64,000 nucleotides of DNA from Streptosporangium violaceochromogenes (lineage in GTDB: Bacteria; Actinomycetota; Actinomycetes; Streptosporangiales; Streptosporangiaceae), in NCBI RefSeq assembly GCF_014654615.1, contig NZ_BNBB01000025.1, positions 1 to 64,000 on the forward strand. Reading direction: 5' to 3'. Position numbers and translations under genes: made by a program. This document shows, in pieces, positions 34,317 through 42,329 of the stretch (within the stretch, counting starts at the first letter, position 1; every line of letters starts with the position of its first letter). A model generated the notes under the pieces. It was not told the DNA's origin. It was given only the letters and a program-made list of their open reading frames with translations, and did no database searches.

Positions 34317-37004
34317 TCACGTCGCCGGGCCCGGCCCCGGGATCAGCCGCACCGCGGTGACCTTGTACTCGGGGCACGACGTCACGGTGTCGGCGTGGCC
34401 GGAGGTGAGGGCGTTCACCCCGCCTGCGGGAAAGTGGAACGCGCAGAAGACCTGCCCGGGCGGCATGTCCTCGCTGAGCCGGGTGATCAGCGTGGCCCGG
34501 CCGTGCCGGCTCTCCACCGTGACCGGACGGCCGTCGCCCAGGCCGTACCGGGCGGCGTCGGCGGGGTGGAGATCGAGCCGTTCGGCGTCCTCAAGCAGGA
34601 GGTTGGCCGTGCGCCGGGTCATGCCGCCGGAGTTGTAGTGCGCCCAGCGCCGTCCGGTGACCAGCACCAGGGGGTAGCGGTCGTCCGGTGCCTCACCGGG
34701 CGGGAGGTAGGGGCGGGCGGACAGGTGGGCCAGGCCGTCGGGCGTGGCGAACCGCTCCCGGTAGAGACTCGTCTCCGGCGGCCGGCCGGCGTCCGGGCAG
34801 GGCCAGGGGACGGCGCCCTCGCGGTCGAGACGTTCGTGGGATATCCCGGCGAACAGCGGTGCCAGACGGCCGCACTCGGCCAGTGCCCCGGCCGGCGTCC
34901 GGCAGCCGAGGTCCGCACCGAGGGCGCGGGCCAGGGCGTGGACGATCGCGAAGTCGGTCCTGGCCTCCCCGGGCGGATCCAGGGCGGGGCGGACCCGCTG
35001 GAACCGGCGGTCGAAGTTGACGAACGTGCCGTCCTTCTCCGGCCAGGCCGCGGCCGGCAGCACGACGTCGGCCCGGCGGGCCGTCTCGGACAGGAAGAGC
35101 TCCTGGCAGACGACGAGCGGGCAGGCGTCCAGGGCCTCGGCGACGCGGGTGGTGCCGGGATCGGTGGCGCACACGTCCTCCCCGACGACCCACAGGGCCC
35201 GCAGCGTCCCGGCGCGGGCGGCGGCGAACATCTCCGGGATGCGCATCCCGGGCCCGGGGGGAACCGGCGCCCCCCAGACGCGGGCGGCCCGGGCGCGGGC
35301 GGCCGGATCGGTCACCCTGCCGTACCCGGGCAGGGAGTCGGGCAGCGCGCCCATGTCGGAGGCCCCCTGGACGTTGTTCTGGCCGCGGAGCGGGTTCACG
35401 CCGAAACCCCGGTCCGTGCCGACCGCGCCGCGCAGGATCGCCAGGTTGGCCAGCGCGCGGACCCCGTCGGTGCCGTGGAGGTGCTCGGTCACGCCGAGGC
35501 CGTAGACGATCGCCGGCCTCCCGGCCCTGCCGTAGAGCCGGGCGGCGGCCACCAGTTCCCCGGCCGGGACGCCGGTGAGGGAGGCCACCCGCTCCGGCGG
35601 GTAGTCCGCGAGCAACGCCGTGAGCTCCGGCAGGCCACGGGCGCGGCGGCGCAGGAACCCCTCGTCGATCAGGCCCTCGGCCAGCAGCACGTGCGCCAGC
35701 CCGTGGAACAGGGCGACGTTGGAGCCCGGCCGGGGCCGCAGGTGCACGTCGGCGTGGCGGGCGAGACCCACCGCCCGGGGGTCGGCGACGACCAGGCGCG
35801 TCCCTCGCAGGACGCGCTGGAGCAGCCGCGCGCCGACCACGGGATGGGCCTCGACGGGGTTGGCGCCCACCAGCAGCAGGCAGTCGGCCCTCTCGATGTC
35901 CTCGAAGGCGTCGGTGCCTCCGGGAAGGCCGAAGGCGGCGGTCAGCCCCGCCGCCGAGGGCGCGTGGCAGAGCCGGGAGCAGTTGTCGACGTTGTTGGTG
36001 CCGACGACCGTCCGCATGAACTTCTGGATCAGGTAGTTCTCCTCGTTGGTGGCCCTGGCCGAGGAGATCGCCGCCACCGCGTCTGGTCCCCCCTCGGCGA
36101 CGGCCGCCCGCAGGCCGCGGGCGACGTGGTCGAGCGCCTCGTCCCATCCCACCGGCTCCAGGCGGTCGCCGCGGCGCAGCAGCGGCCGGGTGAGCCGCTC
36201 GGGGGAGTGGAGGAAGCCGTGGGCGAAACGCCCCTTGACGCAGGCGTGCCCGCGGTTGACCGGCCCGTCGCGGTCCGGCAGGATCGCCGCCACCTCACCG
36301 TCTCGGGTGAGCACCTCCAGGGAGCAGCCGACGCCGCAGTAGCCGCACGTGGTGCGGGTCCGCCCCGTCACCGGCGCCCGGCCGCCGACCGGCAGGCCGG
36401 GCTCGGTGAGCGCCCCGGTGGGGCAGGTGTCGACGCAGCCGCCGCAGGCCACGCAGTCGGAGTCGGCCCACGCCCCGCCCGTGCCGGGCGCGACCACCGT
36501 GTCGGCGCCCCTGCCGGTCAGGGTGAGGGCGAAGGTGCCCTGCACCTCGGCGCACACGCGCACACACCTGCCGCAGGCGATGCACAGGTCCCGGTCGAGA
36601 CGGACGTAGGGGTGGGTGTCGTCGCGGCCCCGGCCTCCGCGCCCCCTCGCCGCCTCCGGCGCGATCCCCAGGGTGTGGCAGAGGCGGGCGAGCTCGGTGC
36701 CGTCCGCGCCGCCGTCCAGGGCGTAGGAGGGCAGGACCGAGACGATCACCTCCACGGCGTCGCGGCGCAGGGCCCGCACCTCCTCGTCGGCGGCCTCGAC
36801 CACCGCGCCGTCCACCGCGGGCGTCACGCACGCGGCCACCACGCTCCCGCCGGCCCTCACCAGGCAGGTACGGCAGGAGCCCGCCGGGGTGAGGCGCTCG
36901 TCGTGGCAGAGTGTGGGCAGTTCCACGCCGGCCAGGCGCACCGCGTCGAGCAGGGAGGAGCCCTCGGGGGGACGGACGACCACTCCGTCGATCTCGACCC
37001 TCAC
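34317..37004 (-). CDS. fdhA: Formate dehydrogenase alpha subunit (NAD-linked, molybdenum)
   Basis: 895 aa from GTG 37004, overlapping the stop of the beta subunit (GTGA). N-terminus: [2Fe-2S] ferredoxin domain (CHDERLTPAGSCRTCLV...C); two-cluster ferredoxin part (CIACGRCVRVCAE, CVACGGCVDTCPT); then the molybdopterin oxidoreductase with its own [4Fe-4S] (CGYCGVGC...HACVKGRF). The Mo-ligating residue is Cys in NVDNCSRLCHAPS rather than selenocysteine. The C-terminal bis-MGD cap ends NALTSGHADTVTSCPEYK. With the NuoEF-like subunit it oxidises formate to CO2 and reduces NAD+ (reversibly in some relatives). It would serve as an electron source or fermentation valve under low oxygen. Confidence 0.93.
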   Translation of the reverse strand: MRVEIDGVVVRPPEGSSLLDAVRLAGVELPTLCHDERLTPAGSCRTCLVRAGGSVVAACVTPAVDGAVVEAADEEVRALRRDAVEVIVSVLPSYALDGGADGTELARLCHTLGIAPEAARGRGGRGRDDTHPYVRLDRDLCIACGRCVRVCAEVQGTFALTLTGRGADTVVAPGTGGAWADSDCVACGGCVDTCPTGALTEPGLPVGGRAPVTGRTRTTCGYCGVGCSLEVLTRDGEVAAILPDRDGPVNRGHACVKGRFAHGFLHSPERLTRPLLRRGDRLEPVGWDEALDHVARGLRAAVAEGGPDAVAAISSARATNEENYLIQKFMRTVVGTNNVDNCSRLCHAPSAAGLTAAFGLPGGTDAFEDIERADCLLLVGANPVEAHPVVGARLLQRVLRGTRLVVADPRAVGLARHADVHLRPRPGSNVALFHGLAHVLLAEGLIDEGFLRRRARGLPELTALLADYPPERVASLTGVPAGELVAAARLYGRAGRPAIVYGLGVTEHLHGTDGVRALANLAILRGAVGTDRGFGVNPLRGQNNVQGASDMGALPDSLPGYGRVTDPAARARAARVWGAPVPPGPGMRIPEMFAAARAGTLRALWVVGEDVCATDPGTTRVAEALDACPLVVCQELFLSETARRADVVLPAAAWPEKDGTFVNFDRRFQRVRPALDPPGEARTDFAIVHALARALGADLGCRTPAGALAECGRLAPLFAGISHERLDREGAVPWPCPDAGRPPETSLYRERFATPDGLAHLSARPYLPPGEAPDDRYPLVLVTGRRWAHYNSGGMTRRTANLLLEDAERLDLHPADAARYGLGDGRPVTVESRHGRATLITRLSEDMPPGQVFCAFHFPAGGVNALTSGHADTVTSCPEYKVTAVRLIPGPGPAT

Positions 37005-38677
37005 CGGTCCCACTCCCCCAGCCGGTCCCCGTAGGCGCGGGCGAGGCTGCGCACCGCCTCGGGGATCCGGCGGCCGAAGGCGCACAGGCCGGCCTGTCCC
37101 ATCACCCGCAGCAGCCGGGCGTACTCCTCGCCGGACGAGGCTCCGGCCGTGACGATCTCCAGTCCGCGGCGGGAGCCGACCCGGCAGGGGGAGCAGGCGC
37201 CGCAGCTCTCGGCGGCGGCGAACTCCCACGCGTGCCGCAGCACCTCCTCGGGGGTCACCCGCAGGTCGAAGGCGACGAGGCCGGCGTGGCCGAGCGCGGC
37301 GCCGTGGCGGGCCAGGCCGGCCTCGGTGAGCGGCACATCCAGCCCGTCCGGGGGCAGGAAGCCCCCCAGCGGCCCGCCCACCTGCAGCACCCCCAGCTCC
37401 GCCCCGTCGCGCAGGCCACCGCCCAGCTCGGTGACGATCTTGATCACCGGGGTGCCCAGCTCGACCTCGTAGCAGCCGGGCCGGGCGAAGCGCTCGGACA
37501 GGCAGACCAGCTTCGTCCCGGTCTCGGCCCGCGTACCCCGGCGGGCGTACGCCCCGCCGCCCCGCCGTACGATCCACGGGACGGCCGCGAGCGTCTCGAC
37601 GTTGTTGACCACGGTCGGAAGGTCCCAGAGCCCCTGCCGTACGGGGTACGGCGGGCGGGGGCGCGCGCAGCCGCGGCCCCCCTCCAGACCGGCGATCAGG
37701 GCCGTCTCCTCACCGGCCACGTACGAGCCGGCGCCCTTGAGCACCTCGACGTCGAGGTCGACGTCACCGCCGTGGATCCCCCGGCCCAGGTGACCGCCGG
37801 CGTAGGCCTCCTCCAGCGCCTCCCGCATCCGGGCCAGGGCCCGCGGATACTCCGAGCGCACCAGCACCACGCCTCTTCGGGCGCCGCAGGCGAAACAGGC
37901 CAGTGCCAGCCCCTCCAGCACCCGCGCCGGATCGGCCTCCATCAGCAGCCGATCGGCGTAGGAGCCCGGGTCGCCCTCGTCGCCGTTGGCGACGACCACC
38001 GTGCCGGGCGAGCGCCCCGCGGCGGCCCATTTCGCGGCCACCGGGAAACCCGCCCCGCCCCGCCCCCGCAGGCCCGAGGCCGCCACCTCGGCGTGGACCC
38101 GCTCCGGGGCGCCCGTGGCCGCGATCCGCGGCCACACCCGCCAGGGCTCCTGACCGGCGACGATCCCGGCGAGCACCACCGGATCACCGGTGGCGTCCCC
38201 GGCCGGGATCTCGGGAGCCGCCGGCGGCAGCCTCCCGGTCAGCTGGTCGGTGAGGGTGGGGCCGGCGCACGGCGTGTCGCCGTCGAGACAGCCGGGGCTC
38301 GCGTAGCAGAGACCGAGGCAGCGGACCGTCTGCAGGGTGACCTCCGCGCCCGGGCCGGCGTCGTCGGCGACCACGCCCAGCGCGGCCTCCACCTCCGCGA
38401 CCTGCCGGCCCGCGCGTGCGGCGAAACAGGCGGCGGCCTCGCAGACCCGCACGTGGCGGCGGCCGTGCCGCGCGGCGAGATCGGCGTAGAAGGTGGCCGG
38501 GCCCAGCCCCGCGGCCGCGGGCAGGCCCAGCCGCTCCGCCACACCGGGCGCCCACGTCCGCGGGCCGTCCGGCGCGTCGGCGGCGGCCTCCGCCAGGGCG
38601 TCCGTCAACCGGGTACCCGGGCGTCCGCGCCGTTCCGCCAGCGCACGAAAGGCATCAAAACGCTTAAACGACCCCAT
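37001..38677 (-). CDS. fdhB: Formate dehydrogenase beta subunit (NuoE-NuoF fusion)
   Basis: 558 aa from ATG 38677. Residues about 1-150 are a NuoE-like thioredoxin-fold [2Fe-2S] domain (VCEAAAC, VRCLGLCYASPGC). Residues 170-558 are NuoF-like: FMN site GLRGRGGAGFPVAAKW, NADH site NGDEGDPGSYADR, soluble-ligand-binding loop, and [4Fe-4S] ESCGACSPCRVG...GLCAFGR. It passes electrons from FdhA to NAD+. The -10-like CGTAGGTC lies only about 6 nt before the ATG, so the message may be leaderless; no Shine-Dalgarno is evident. Two DosR-like boxes lie 36-71 nt upstream. Confidence 0.92.
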   Translation of the reverse strand: MGSFKRFDAFRALAERRGRPGTRLTDALAEAAADAPDGPRTWAPGVAERLGLPAAAGLGPATFYADLAARHGRRHVRVCEAAACFAARAGRQVAEVEAALGVVADDAGPGAEVTLQTVRCLGLCYASPGCLDGDTPCAGPTLTDQLTGRLPPAAPEIPAGDATGDPVVLAGIVAGQEPWRVWPRIAATGAPERVHAEVAASGLRGRGGAGFPVAAKWAAAGRSPGTVVVANGDEGDPGSYADRLLMEADPARVLEGLALACFACGARRGVVLVRSEYPRALARMREALEEAYAGGHLGRGIHGGDVDLDVEVLKGAGSYVAGEETALIAGLEGGRGCARPRPPYPVRQGLWDLPTVVNNVETLAAVPWIVRRGGGAYARRGTRAETGTKLVCLSERFARPGCYEVELGTPVIKIVTELGGGLRDGAELGVLQVGGPLGGFLPPDGLDVPLTEAGLARHGAALGHAGLVAFDLRVTPEEVLRHAWEFAAAESCGACSPCRVGSRRGLEIVTAGASSGEEYARLLRVMGQAGLCAFGRRIPEAVRSLARAYGDRLGEWDR

Positions 38678-38712
38678 AGACCTACGATGAGGCTCCGCCG
38701 TCCCCCCGCTCA

Positions 38713-38726
38713 GGGTCCATGGCCCT
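38713..38726. promoter_or_regulatory. DosR/DevR-like box, formate dehydrogenase promoter (proximal)
   Basis: GGGTCCATGGCCCT, palindromic except one pair, 36 nt before the fdhB start. Confidence 0.4.
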
Positions 38727-38734
38727 CCGGGAAG

Positions 38735-38748
38735 GGGCCGTTGGTCCC
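38735..38748. promoter_or_regulatory. DosR/DevR-like box, formate dehydrogenase promoter (distal)
   Basis: Reverse strand reads GGGACCAACGGCCC. Centre-to-centre distance to the proximal copy is 22 bp, two helical turns, as in tandem DosR sites. Confidence 0.5.
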
Positions 38749-38839
38749 GGTCTGACGGAGCCGCCCGGGGTGTCACGGCGACCCCGGGCGGAGCGCGGTC
38801 GCCCAAGGCCCCCAAGGCTCCCGGAGGCCCCGGGAGCGG

Positions 38840-39367
38840 TCACGACGCGCGGCTCCGGACCGCCCGTCCGGAAAGCGCCGTCGTCCGGCACGGAAGGGGG
38901 CGAAAGGACGGGAACGGGAAAGGCGGCCGCTCGCCACGGGCCGGGGAGCGGCAGGGAAGGCCCGCACGACCGGACACGCGGAGAACGGGCGCGAACCCCC
39001 GCCCCAGACCGCTGATCTCCAGAAGCCACAGCATCCGCTCGGACAGGCCGATCAGCACCAGCCTGCCGCCCAGCGCCCGCGCGTCCTGACCGCAGAGGTG
39101 CAGGACCCGCATGCCCGAGGTGTCGCAGAAGGTGACACCCGACAGGTCGAACAGCGCCTCCGGCACGCCTCCGGCGACGGCCGTGCCCACGACCTCGCGA
39201 AGCGGCGCCTCCGCGGCGATGTCCAGCTCACCCCGGACCGACAGCACGGCCACCCCACCGGCCTCCACCCGCGCGGTCACGTGCAGCGGCTCCCCGGGAT
39301 GGAACGGCGCCCGCGCCCCGCCCGTGGAACGGCCGTTCCGCCCGGGGGCTCCTTCGTCCGTCTCCAT
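38840..39367 (-). CDS. STAS-domain protein (anti-sigma factor antagonist-like)
   Basis: 175 aa from ATG 39367 (GGAGG 5 nt upstream); ATG 39391 lies too close to the putative -10. The STAS domain covers about residues 25-125 with LSVRGELDIAAEAPL and the phosphorylatable Ser in FCDTSGMRVLHL (D-x-S-G). Such proteins bind serine-kinase anti-sigma factors in partner-switching control of stress sigma factors. After the domain a 50-residue Arg/Pro-rich tail (to SRAS) looks disordered. Upstream lies one of the best DosR-like boxes in the window. Confidence 0.85.
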   Translation of the reverse strand: METDEGAPGRNGRSTGGARAPFHPGEPLHVTARVEAGGVAVLSVRGELDIAAEAPLREVVGTAVAGGVPEALFDLSGVTFCDTSGMRVLHLCGQDARALGGRLVLIGLSERMLWLLEISGLGRGFAPVLRVSGRAGLPCRSPARGERPPFPFPSFRPLPCRTTALSGRAVRSRAS

Positions 39368-39435
39368 GAGGGCCTCCGGGTGAGAAGACATCGCCTACCC
39401 GCAGCATCCTCACGAGCGTGCCCTTGTCTCCCATA

Positions 39436-39449
39436 GGGCCGAAAGTCCC
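39436..39449. promoter_or_regulatory. DosR/DevR-like box upstream of STAS gene (strong)
   Basis: Reverse strand reads TTCGGGACTTTCGGCCCTA with flanks, against the DosR consensus TTSGGGACTWWAGTCCCSAA: 12 of 14 core positions plus the 5' TTC. The identical core GGGACTTTCGGCCC recurs at 41382. Confidence 0.65.
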
Positions 39450-39635
39450 GAAGACGAGCGCCGAGCGGCCCGGCACGGACACGCCCGGCGGGGCGCTCGG
39501 CCCCCTCGCGTGATCCCTCCGCGGCGAAAAGGCGGGCCGTCCGAGGCCGTCCAAGGCTCTCCGAGATCGTTCAAGGCCCTCCGAGGGCCGCCCAGGGCCG
39601 TCTCGGACCCGCACCGGCCGGGGACCGCCAGGTCA

Positions 39636-39649
39636 AGGGCTTAGGTCCC
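39636..39649. promoter_or_regulatory. DosR/DevR-like box upstream of OsmC gene
   Basis: Reverse strand reads GGGACCTAAGCCCT, 28 bp before a -10-like GTAGAAGG on the plus strand. Confidence 0.45.
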
Positions 39650-39811
39650 TGGCACATCCACGAAGTGGGTAGAAGGGTTGAAGAGAGGGGAAGGACCGGA
39701 AAAGGGGGATTGGGCCGGATCCCGGCACGACGGCCGCGCGACGGCGGCGGCATCCGCGGGCCGCCTCGCGTCCAGGGATCCGTGATCCGGAGAGGAAGCC
39801 GGGGGCCACCG

Positions 39812-40246
39812 ATGGAGCAGAACGAGAACGGCACCGTGACGATCGTCTGGCGGGGCGGCGACCGCTTCGACATCCACGCGCGCCGCCACATCGTCCGCGT
39901 CGACCAGCTTCGTGACTTCGGCGGGGGCGACAGCGGCCCCGACCCGGTGGAGTTGTTCGTCGGGAGCCTCGCCGCGTGCGCCGCCCACCGTGCCGAACGC
40001 TACCTTCACCGCTGCGAACTGCCCGCCGGCATCACGATCACCGCCCACTACGACCTGGACCTGCGCCCGGCGCGCGTCAGCAGGGTCGAGCTGGTGGTGG
40101 AGGCCCCCGGCGTCCCCGCCGGACTGCGCGACTCCCTCAGCGCGGCCATCGAGCACAGCGCCGTGTGCAACTCCCTGCGGCAGCCACCGGAGATCACCTT
40201 CCGGCTCCGCGGCGCGGAGGACCCGTCCCCGACGAGAGAGGCGTAG
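39812..40246 (+). CDS. OsmC/Ohr-family peroxide-reducing protein
   Basis: 144 aa from ATG 39812. OsmC fold with the two conserved catalytic cysteines in LAACAAHRAERYL and HSAVCNSL, and the preceding DFGGGDSGPDPVELFVGSLAAC helix. These reduce organic or fatty-acid hydroperoxides through a lipoamide/thiol partner. Ribosome site is weak (AGAGGAAG about 15 nt upstream). It is followed by a DUF1918 gene about 105 nt on, probably in the same transcript. Confidence 0.88.
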   Translation: MEQNENGTVTIVWRGGDRFDIHARRHIVRVDQLRDFGGGDSGPDPVELFVGSLAACAAHRAERYLHRCELPAGITITAHYDLDLRPARVSRVELVVEAPGVPAGLRDSLSAAIEHSAVCNSLRQPPEITFRLRGAEDPSPTREA

Positions 40247-40351
40247 CCGGCCCGCCCCCCACGACTTCCATACTCCACTTCACTTCCGTACTCCACCGGA
40301 AAGTCCGCCTCCGGCGGAACCGGGAGGAGCCGAGCAGGAAAGGCAGGGGCC

Positions 40352-40564
40352 ATGAAGGCACAGATAGGCGACCGGCTGATCATCGAAAGCTCTCACGTGG
40401 GCACGCCTCGGCGTGTCGGCGTCATCACCGCGCTGCACCACGACGACGGTTCACCCCCGTACGACGTCCGCTGGACCGATCAGGAACACGAGGTCATGGT
40501 CTTTCCCGGGCCGGACGCCCACATCGAGCACGCCCAGGCGAGGACCGGACCGCCCCCGGACTGA
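40352..40564 (+). CDS. DUF1918 small protein
   Basis: 70 aa, ATG 40352 with GGCAGGGG nearby. DUF1918 signature: GDRLIIESSHVGTPRRVGVI, then PPYDVRWTDQEHEVMVFPGPD and a His/Ala tail. It is a small SH3-like beta-barrel found in actinobacteria, often in dormancy-type gene neighbourhoods; biochemical role unknown. Confidence 0.9.
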   Translation: MKAQIGDRLIIESSHVGTPRRVGVITALHHDDGSPPYDVRWTDQEHEVMVFPGPDAHIEHAQARTGPPPD

Positions 40565-40622
40565 AGCCGGACGGCCGAGACCGCGCGGTTGAGACCGGTT
40601 CGCCGCCGTGCCACGCGCGGCG

Positions 40623-40666
40623 GCGGACCGGCTCCCACCCCCTTGGCGGGGCGGAAGCCGGTCCGC
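40623..40666. terminator. Bidirectional terminator hairpin
   Basis: GCGGACCGGCT (40623-40633) pairs perfectly with AGCCGGTCCGC (40656-40666) between convergent DUF1918 and DoxX genes. Confidence 0.75.
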
Positions 40667-40693
40667 GTGCCGGGCGACGTCCACCGGCGGCGT

Positions 40694-41263
40694 CTACTTC
40701 AGCACCGGGAAGCGCCGGACCGCCGCGGTCCGCCCCCACCAGGCGCCGATCCCCAGGACGTCACCGGCGTCGGCCAGCGCCAGACCGGCCAGCACCACGG
40801 TGTAGACGAGGTGGTCGTCCATGAACGGGTTGTTCGCCAGCGGCAGCTCCGCGGCCCACATCAGCACCAGCAGCAGCCCCCCGGCCGCGGCCGCGATCCG
40901 CATCCCCGCCCCGGCCGTCAGCGCCACCCCGACGCCCAGCAGACCGGCCATGAACAGCCAGTCCACCCACGCCTGCCCGGCCAGGGCGCCGAACAGGCCT
41001 CCCAGGGCGTTGTCCCCGGTCCCCTTGAGGAAGCCGGTCGTCGGGCTGCCGCCGGCGATCCACGCCCGGCCGGCGGGGGTGGCGAAGCCCCAGCCGAAGG
41101 TCTTGTCCAGGAAGGCCCACAGGAAGATCCAGCCGAGGCTGATCCGGGCGATCGCCCACACGTAGCCGGCGGGCCGGGACGCGGCCCCGGTCAGAGTGGC
41201 GCGCGTGCTGGGGGCGGCGGGGTGCGCGTGGGCCTTCCGGCTACGGTCTTCGATGATCGCCAT
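40694..41263 (-). CDS. DoxX-family membrane protein
   Basis: 189 aa, ATG 41263 with GAAGGAG 7 nt upstream. Four membrane helices: VWAIARISLGWIFLWAFLDK, WVDWLFMAGLLGVGVALTAG, IAAAAGGLLLVLMWAAELPL, HLVYTVVLAGLALADAGDVL. The DKTFGWGFATP segment is typical of the DoxX group related to thiosulfate:quinone oxidoreductase DoxD and the MRC (SodA-SseA-DoxX) redox complex. A role in membrane thiol or quinone redox balance is plausible. It shares an unusual 54-bp upstream sequence with the DUF6544-like gene at 43482. Confidence 0.85.
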   Translation of the reverse strand: MAIIEDRSRKAHAHPAAPSTRATLTGAASRPAGYVWAIARISLGWIFLWAFLDKTFGWGFATPAGRAWIAGGSPTTGFLKGTGDNALGGLFGALAGQAWVDWLFMAGLLGVGVALTAGAGMRIAAAAGGLLLVLMWAAELPLANNPFMDDHLVYTVVLAGLALADAGDVLGIGAWWGRTAAVRRFPVLK

Positions 41264-41306
41264 GACTGGTCTCCTTCGCCTCGATCGGCGTCGATCGCCG
41301 TGGTCC

Positions 41307-41360
41307 AAGCACACCGCCTCGCGCGGCTCGCCGGCAGTGCTGTACGGCTCGCCCGTCCGG
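41307..41360 (-). repeat. Conserved 54-bp upstream element, copy 1 (DoxX)
   Basis: Gapless alignment with 44264-44317 at 39 of 54 positions. The most conserved parts are AAGCACACCGCCTC, AGTGC, TACGGC and GCCCG-n-CCGG. Both copies lie in the 5' region of a minus-strand gene, directly downstream of a DosR-like box. Confidence 0.6.
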
Positions 41361-41381
41361 TCCCGAAGTCCCCGGTCCCAC

Positions 41382-41395
41382 GGGACTTTCGGCCC
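41382..41395. promoter_or_regulatory. DosR/DevR-like box upstream of DoxX (strong)
   Basis: GGGACTTTCGGCCC, identical over 14 bp to the reverse strand of the STAS-gene box at 39436. Confidence 0.65.
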
Positions 41396-41517
41396 TGCGA
41401 AAACCTCCGGCCGCACCGAGAACCCCACCGAGGACCCCACCGAGGACCCCGTGAAAGGCCTCGCCGAAGACCTCGCGAAAGACCCGCGGGAGAAGGACTC
41501 CCGCGCCGCCCCGTCCG

Positions 41518-42009
41518 TCATCGGCCGGCCTTCAGCTCGTAGGCGATGTCCCGGGCCCAGGCGCGCACCCGTTCGCGGTCGCGGAAGTCGCCCGCCGCGG
41601 TCCTGGCCATGGTCGCGGCGGGAAACCCCTTGGCGTCGGGCCGCAGGCAGCCGCCGAACACGACGTTCTCCCGGGCGCCGATCCGGCGCCTGGCCCGCTC
41701 CGCGGCCCGGGGCACGGCCGCCTCCCTGTCGCCGATCGCCTGCAGCGGCCCGCTGCTGAACAGCCAGACGGGCCGCTCGGCCAGACGCTGGGCGCAGCGC
41801 CGGACCAGGGTGCGGGCCTGGTGGTGCCAGCGACCGAAGTAGATCGCGCCCCCCAGGACGACCGCGTCGTACCCGCCGACGTCCCCGACCTCGGCCGCGG
41901 CCCGGACGTCGGCCTCCAGCCCCTCCTCGCCGAGGACCTCGCCGATCCACTCGGCGATCTCCCAGGTGGAGCCGCGCCTGCTGCCGTACGCCACCAGTAC
42001 CTTCGTCAA
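41518..42009 (-). CDS. Flavodoxin-domain protein
   Basis: 163 aa from TTG 42009, preceded by GAGGAGG at 5-6 nt, which decides the start. Flavodoxin fold: KVLVAYGSRRGSTWEIAEWI (FMN phosphate loop, modified), YDAVVLGGAIYFGRWHHQAR (isoalloxazine loop), VWLFSSGPL. Closest by pattern to the HemG-like/menaquinone-dependent flavodoxins of actinobacteria. Likely a cytosolic FMN electron carrier or oxidoreductase. Divergent from the alcohol dehydrogenase with a shared DosR-like box. Confidence 0.85.
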   Translation of the reverse strand: MTKVLVAYGSRRGSTWEIAEWIGEVLGEEGLEADVRAAAEVGDVGGYDAVVLGGAIYFGRWHHQARTLVRRCAQRLAERPVWLFSSGPLQAIGDREAAVPRAAERARRRIGARENVVFGGCLRPDAKGFPAATMARTAAGDFRDRERVRAWARDIAYELKAGR

Positions 42010-42107
42010 CGTGGGGCCTCCTCGTTCCCGCCCGGCTCGCCGCCGTCCCCTTCCAGCCCACCAGCGGTGCCCCCTTCCGCACGAGATGTCCTTCGGCCCG
42101 GATGCTC

Positions 42108-42121
42108 CCGACCTTGGTCCC
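42108..42121. promoter_or_regulatory. DosR/DevR-like box (weaker tandem copy)
   Basis: CCGACCTTGGTCCC: perfect in the right half; the left GG is CC. Centre lies 18 bp from the next box. Confidence 0.4.
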
Positions 42122-42125
42122 GCGT

Positions 42126-42139
42126 GGGACCTTCGTCCC
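42126..42139. promoter_or_regulatory. DosR/DevR-like box (strong, symmetric)
   Basis: GGGACCTTCGTCCC: both GGGAC half-sites perfect, 12 of 14 matches to the DosR core. Confidence 0.65.
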
Positions 42140-42329
42140 GTCCCGCGTGGCCGTTGGCCACTCACCGGCCGCTGGTTTCTCCCGCAGGCTTGAAGGGAGC
42201 GAACGGCCCGCGCGGGACCTCGCGATGGACCCCGAACGCTCCGCGGTCCCGGAACAGGGCCCCGGAAGGCGCCGGGGTTTCCGAAGGCCCCGCGGAAGGG
42301 GCCGCGACGGCACGGCATGGGAGGCGGAC

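Larger units (their letters stand above)
39368..39811. other. Divergent promoter region (STAS versus OsmC) with two DosR-like boxes
   Basis: 444 bases with no gene. Boxes at 39436 and 39636. -10-like GTAGGC before STAS (about 39397, minus) and GTAGAAGG before OsmC (about 39669, plus). Between them are several short copies of CCAAGGC/CGAGGGCC and a GC-rich stretch of unknown use. Confidence 0.5.
42010..42329. other. Divergent promoter region (flavodoxin versus alcohol dehydrogenase)
   Basis: 320 bases without a gene, holding the window's most symmetric box (42126) and a weaker adjacent one (42108). The remainder up to the dehydrogenase start is GC-rich with scattered GGGACC half-sites. Confidence 0.5.

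Noticed and set aside
32424..37034. 1536-codon plus-strand frame opposite the Mg2+ ATPase and formate dehydrogenase
   Set aside because: Antisense shadow of two well-identified genes; no recognisable motifs.
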